DNA from: an uncultured Bacilli bacterium | Lineage (GTDB): Bacteria > Bacillota_I > Bacilli_A > RF39 > UBA660 | NCBI GenBank assembly: GCA_934101225.1 | Contig: CAKOQK010000004.1 | Span: forward strand, 11,837 to 75,836 | Length of the DNA stretch: 64,000 nt | Reading direction: 5' to 3' | Shown: piece by piece, positions 62,215 through 64,000 of the stretch | How positions within the stretch are numbered: position 1 is the first letter of the stretch | Layout of the letters: the number at the start of each line of letters is the position of its first letter | Program-made: the position numbers and the translations under genes | The notes under the pieces: model-generated | Told to the model about the DNA's origin: nothing | The model's input: only the letters and a program-made list of their open reading frames with translations | The model's database searches: none

Positions 62215-63483
62215 GTGAAAGATAAAATAGCAAAATTTTTAAATGTGATGAAAAGGGATGGTTTTTTTAAGACTATTAAAAAAACTTTTACATACGTTAT
62301 GGGAAATTATGTTAATAAAATAAATATTATTAAAAGGGGAAAATATGTAATTAATAAAAATAAAATTAGTGAAAAAATAGATGATATTCTTAATTTAGAT
62401 TATGATAGAATATTAGTTTGGAGAGGTTCTTTTGGTTGGAATGTTCCTTTATATCAAAGGCCACAACAAATCGCTAATTATTTAATTAATAAAAGATGTT
62501 TAATATTATATGAAGTTACTAGAATGACTGATAAAGTTGATTTTATTAAGAAAGAAAAAGATAATCTTTATTTAGTTAATTATGAAATTGGAGCTTTTGA
62601 AAAATTATTATTTAGTAAATTATGTGGAATTAATAAACCTAAATATTTACAATTGTATTCTACTTGTTGGGATGTAAGAAAAGATGAAGTAGATAATTAT
62701 GTTAATAATGGGTTTAAACTTCTTTATGAATATATTGATGATTTAAATCCTAAATTAGCTGGAACTGATAAATTACCATTAAATGTTGCTGCTATTCATG
62801 ATTATGTTATTAAAAATAAGGATGTTCTAGTTGTTACTAGTGCTGATAAATTATATGAGGATATGGTGAATAAGAGAAAATCCAAAGAAAATATTATTTT
62901 ATCATCAAATGGAGTTGATGTAGATCATTTTAAACATGAAAAGAAAGACGTTCCAGTAATGGATGAAATAAAAAAAGAATATAAAATGATAATTGGATAT
63001 TATGGAGCTTTAGCTAGTTGGTTTGATTATGATCTTATAAGAAAGCTCGCTAAAAATTATAAAGATATTGCATTTGTTCTAATTGGAATTAAATATGATA
63101 CAAGTTTTGATGATTCTAAAATAAATGAACTTGATAATGTTAAATATTTGGGAGCTGTTGATTATAAAGAATTACCTAATTATGCAAATTATTTCGATAT
63201 TGCATGGATACCTTTTGTAGTTAATGAAATAACTCTTGCCACTAATCCTTGTAAATTATTTGAATATATGGCACTTAATAAGTATATTATTGCTTCTGAT
63301 TTACCTGAATGTCATAAATATAAATCTGTAAATATTGCAAAAAATTATAAAGAATACGTTAATTTAATTGATAATTATAAAATAGATAAAAAGTATATTG
63401 ATTTATTAAATAAAGAAGCTAATTTAAATAGTTGGGATAGTAAAGCTGATGATATTGTCAAATTATTAAAGAGTGTTGAATAG
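62215..63483 (+). CDS. Glycosyltransferase, GT4-like
   Basis: This protein of about 422 residues has the pattern of wall- and capsule-related GT-B enzymes: ILVWRGSFGWNVPLYQRPQQ, a middle domain with VVTSADKLYEDMVNKRKSKE, then IILSSNGVDVDHFKHEK and MIIGYYGALASWFDYDLIRK. The donor site region is IAWIPFVVNEITLATNPCKL. The QRPQQ segment near the N-terminus recurs in bacterial glycosyltransferases that act on surface polymers. The start is probably GTG at 62215 after ggtga; GTG 62206 and TTG 62203 are alternatives. It is separated from mnaA by a terminator, so it has its own transcription. Confidence 0.75.
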   Translation: MKDKIAKFLNVMKRDGFFKTIKKTFTYVMGNYVNKINIIKRGKYVINKNKISEKIDDILNLDYDRILVWRGSFGWNVPLYQRPQQIANYLINKRCLILYEVTRMTDKVDFIKKEKDNLYLVNYEIGAFEKLLFSKLCGINKPKYLQLYSTCWDVRKDEVDNYVNNGFKLLYEYIDDLNPKLAGTDKLPLNVAAIHDYVIKNKDVLVVTSADKLYEDMVNKRKSKENIILSSNGVDVDHFKHEKKDVPVMDEIKKEYKMIIGYYGALASWFDYDLIRKLAKNYKDIAFVLIGIKYDTSFDDSKINELDNVKYLGAVDYKELPNYANYFDIAWIPFVVNEITLATNPCKLFEYMALNKYIIASDLPECHKYKSVNIAKNYKEYVNLIDNYKIDKKYIDLLNKEANLNSWDSKADDIVKLLKSVE

Positions 63484-63609
63484 TTAGTATATTCAATACA
63501 AAAACTTTATTATATTATTGTGTTATTAATTATTGTGAAATAAATGATATGACTAGTATCAAAGAATGGATTAGAAATAATTGCGTTGATGGAATATGAA
63601 TGGTAGGTA

Positions 63610-63638
63610 AAAACACTATTAATTTAGTGTTTTTTTTG
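63610..63638 (+). terminator. Terminator after the 62215 glycosyltransferase
   Basis: AAAACACTA (63610-63618) and TAGTGTTTT (63625-63633) form a perfect 9-bp stem with a 6-base loop and a further T-run. It lies about 130 bases after the stop; the sequence between holds no gene that I can support. Confidence 0.8.
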
Positions 63639-63661
63639 TTATGATTATATCGTGGTGGAAA

Positions 63662-64000
63662 ATGAAAATAAATATGTATGATTTTGATGATACCATTTAT
63701 AATGGGGATTCAAGTATTGATTTTATAAAATATTGTTATAAACATAAGTATATTAAATTTAGGGATATAATAAAGATTATAGGAGCTTTTATTAAATATT
63801 TTTTTGGTGTTATTGATATAACTCAGTTTAAAGAGGTATTATTCAGTTTTTTAAATAATGTTAATGATGGGTATTGCTTAGTAAATGATTTTTGGGATGA
63901 ACATTATAAAAATATTAAGAAATTTTATTTAGAAAAAAATCATGATAATGATGTTATTAATTCTGCTAGTCCTTATTTCTTACTTAAGCCTGTATGTGAT
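63662..64000 (+). CDS. HAD-IB family phosphatase, 5' part
   Basis: The gene starts at 63662 after gtggtgg and runs off the right edge; 113 codons are present. Motif I is MYDFDDTIYNGDSS, with the nucleophile Asp and the acid/base Asp two residues on. Motif II Ser is in VINSASPYF. The helical cap region lies between them (IDFIKYCYKHKYIKFRDIIK). HAD-IB enzymes dephosphorylate small metabolites such as phosphoserine or sugar phosphates. Near this locus it may act on a polymer precursor, but the substrate cannot be told from the visible half. Confidence 0.8.
   Translation, partial: MKINMYDFDDTIYNGDSSIDFIKYCYKHKYIKFRDIIKIIGAFIKYFFGVIDITQFKEVLFSFLNNVNDGYCLVNDFWDEHYKNIKKFYLEKNHDNDVINSASPYFLLKPVCD

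Noticed and set aside
63544..63598. Short frame ATGACTAGT.. encoding about 16 residues after the 62215 gene
   Set aside because: No ribosome site and too short; could be a gene relic but cannot be supported.

Overview
The window is about 64 kb of very AT-rich DNA, by eye roughly three quarters A+T. It comes from a low-GC Gram-positive bacterium. TGA is a real stop codon here (genes ending at 1210, 4100, 7884 and 57661), and Shine-Dalgarno sites are strong (aggagg, ggtg). The host gene order (gltX, pcrA, ligA; two EcfA-like proteins next to truA; teichoic-acid-type polysaccharide genes) suggests an uncultured gut Bacilli or Mollicutes-related lineage of the RF39/Erysipelotrichales kind that keeps the standard code. 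That taxonomic placement is inference.

Bases 1 to about 27,650 are the right-hand part of a siphovirus-type prophage, read entirely on the + strand. The integrase, repressor and replication genes are not in the window and presumably lie to its left. Bases 1-5,234 hold a run of small, overlapping early genes, many of them coiled-coil proteins that share sequence modules. Bases 5,244-8,389 hold small membrane proteins, a lipoprotein, a PcfK/AcrIIA9-like and PcfJ-like pair, and an ArpU/sigma-like late regulator. A consensus promoter with 11-bp phased TGC repeats and a following terminator-like hairpin then opens the late operon. That operon runs: HNH nuclease, candidate cos region, P27-type small terminase, large terminase, HK97-type portal, protease and capsid, connectors, major tail protein, G/GT tail chaperones with an A_AAA_AAC slippery site, tape measure, distal tail, receptor-binding and fibre proteins, two holin-type membrane proteins and an M23/SH3 endolysin. 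It closes with a strong terminator at 27,543-27,585. The right attachment site probably lies just beyond, near a tandem TCATGGTAATTT repeat, but cannot be fixed without the left end.

Bases 27,836-46,614 are host chromosome: gltX, pcrA, ligA, a membrane sensor with an altered GGDEF domain, a YihY/BrkB protein, and a large membrane-anchored HExxH protein on the minus strand. An AAA+ ATPase gene follows, bracketed by two copies of a 51-bp palindromic repeat. Then come a thioredoxin-like membrane protein, a CtpA-type protease, two ABC ATPases that look like catalytically dead EcfA1 and EcfA2 with no EcfT, truA, and a second HExxH protein.

Bases 46,751-64,000 form a cell-surface polysaccharide or wall-teichoic-acid-like locus. 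TagO/WecA starts the lipid-linked chain. A protein fusing an O-antigen-ligase-like membrane domain to a TagA/WecG transferase would add ManNAc, and MnaA/WecB would supply UDP-ManNAc. GT2 and GT4 enzymes (one a GT4-GT2 fusion), an FAD oxidoreductase and a large membrane protein would extend or modify the chain, and a TagG/TagH-type ABC transporter would export it. The window ends inside a HAD-family phosphatase gene. No tRNA, rRNA, CRISPR array or insertion sequence was recognised, and no stretch over 300 bases lacks a gene.
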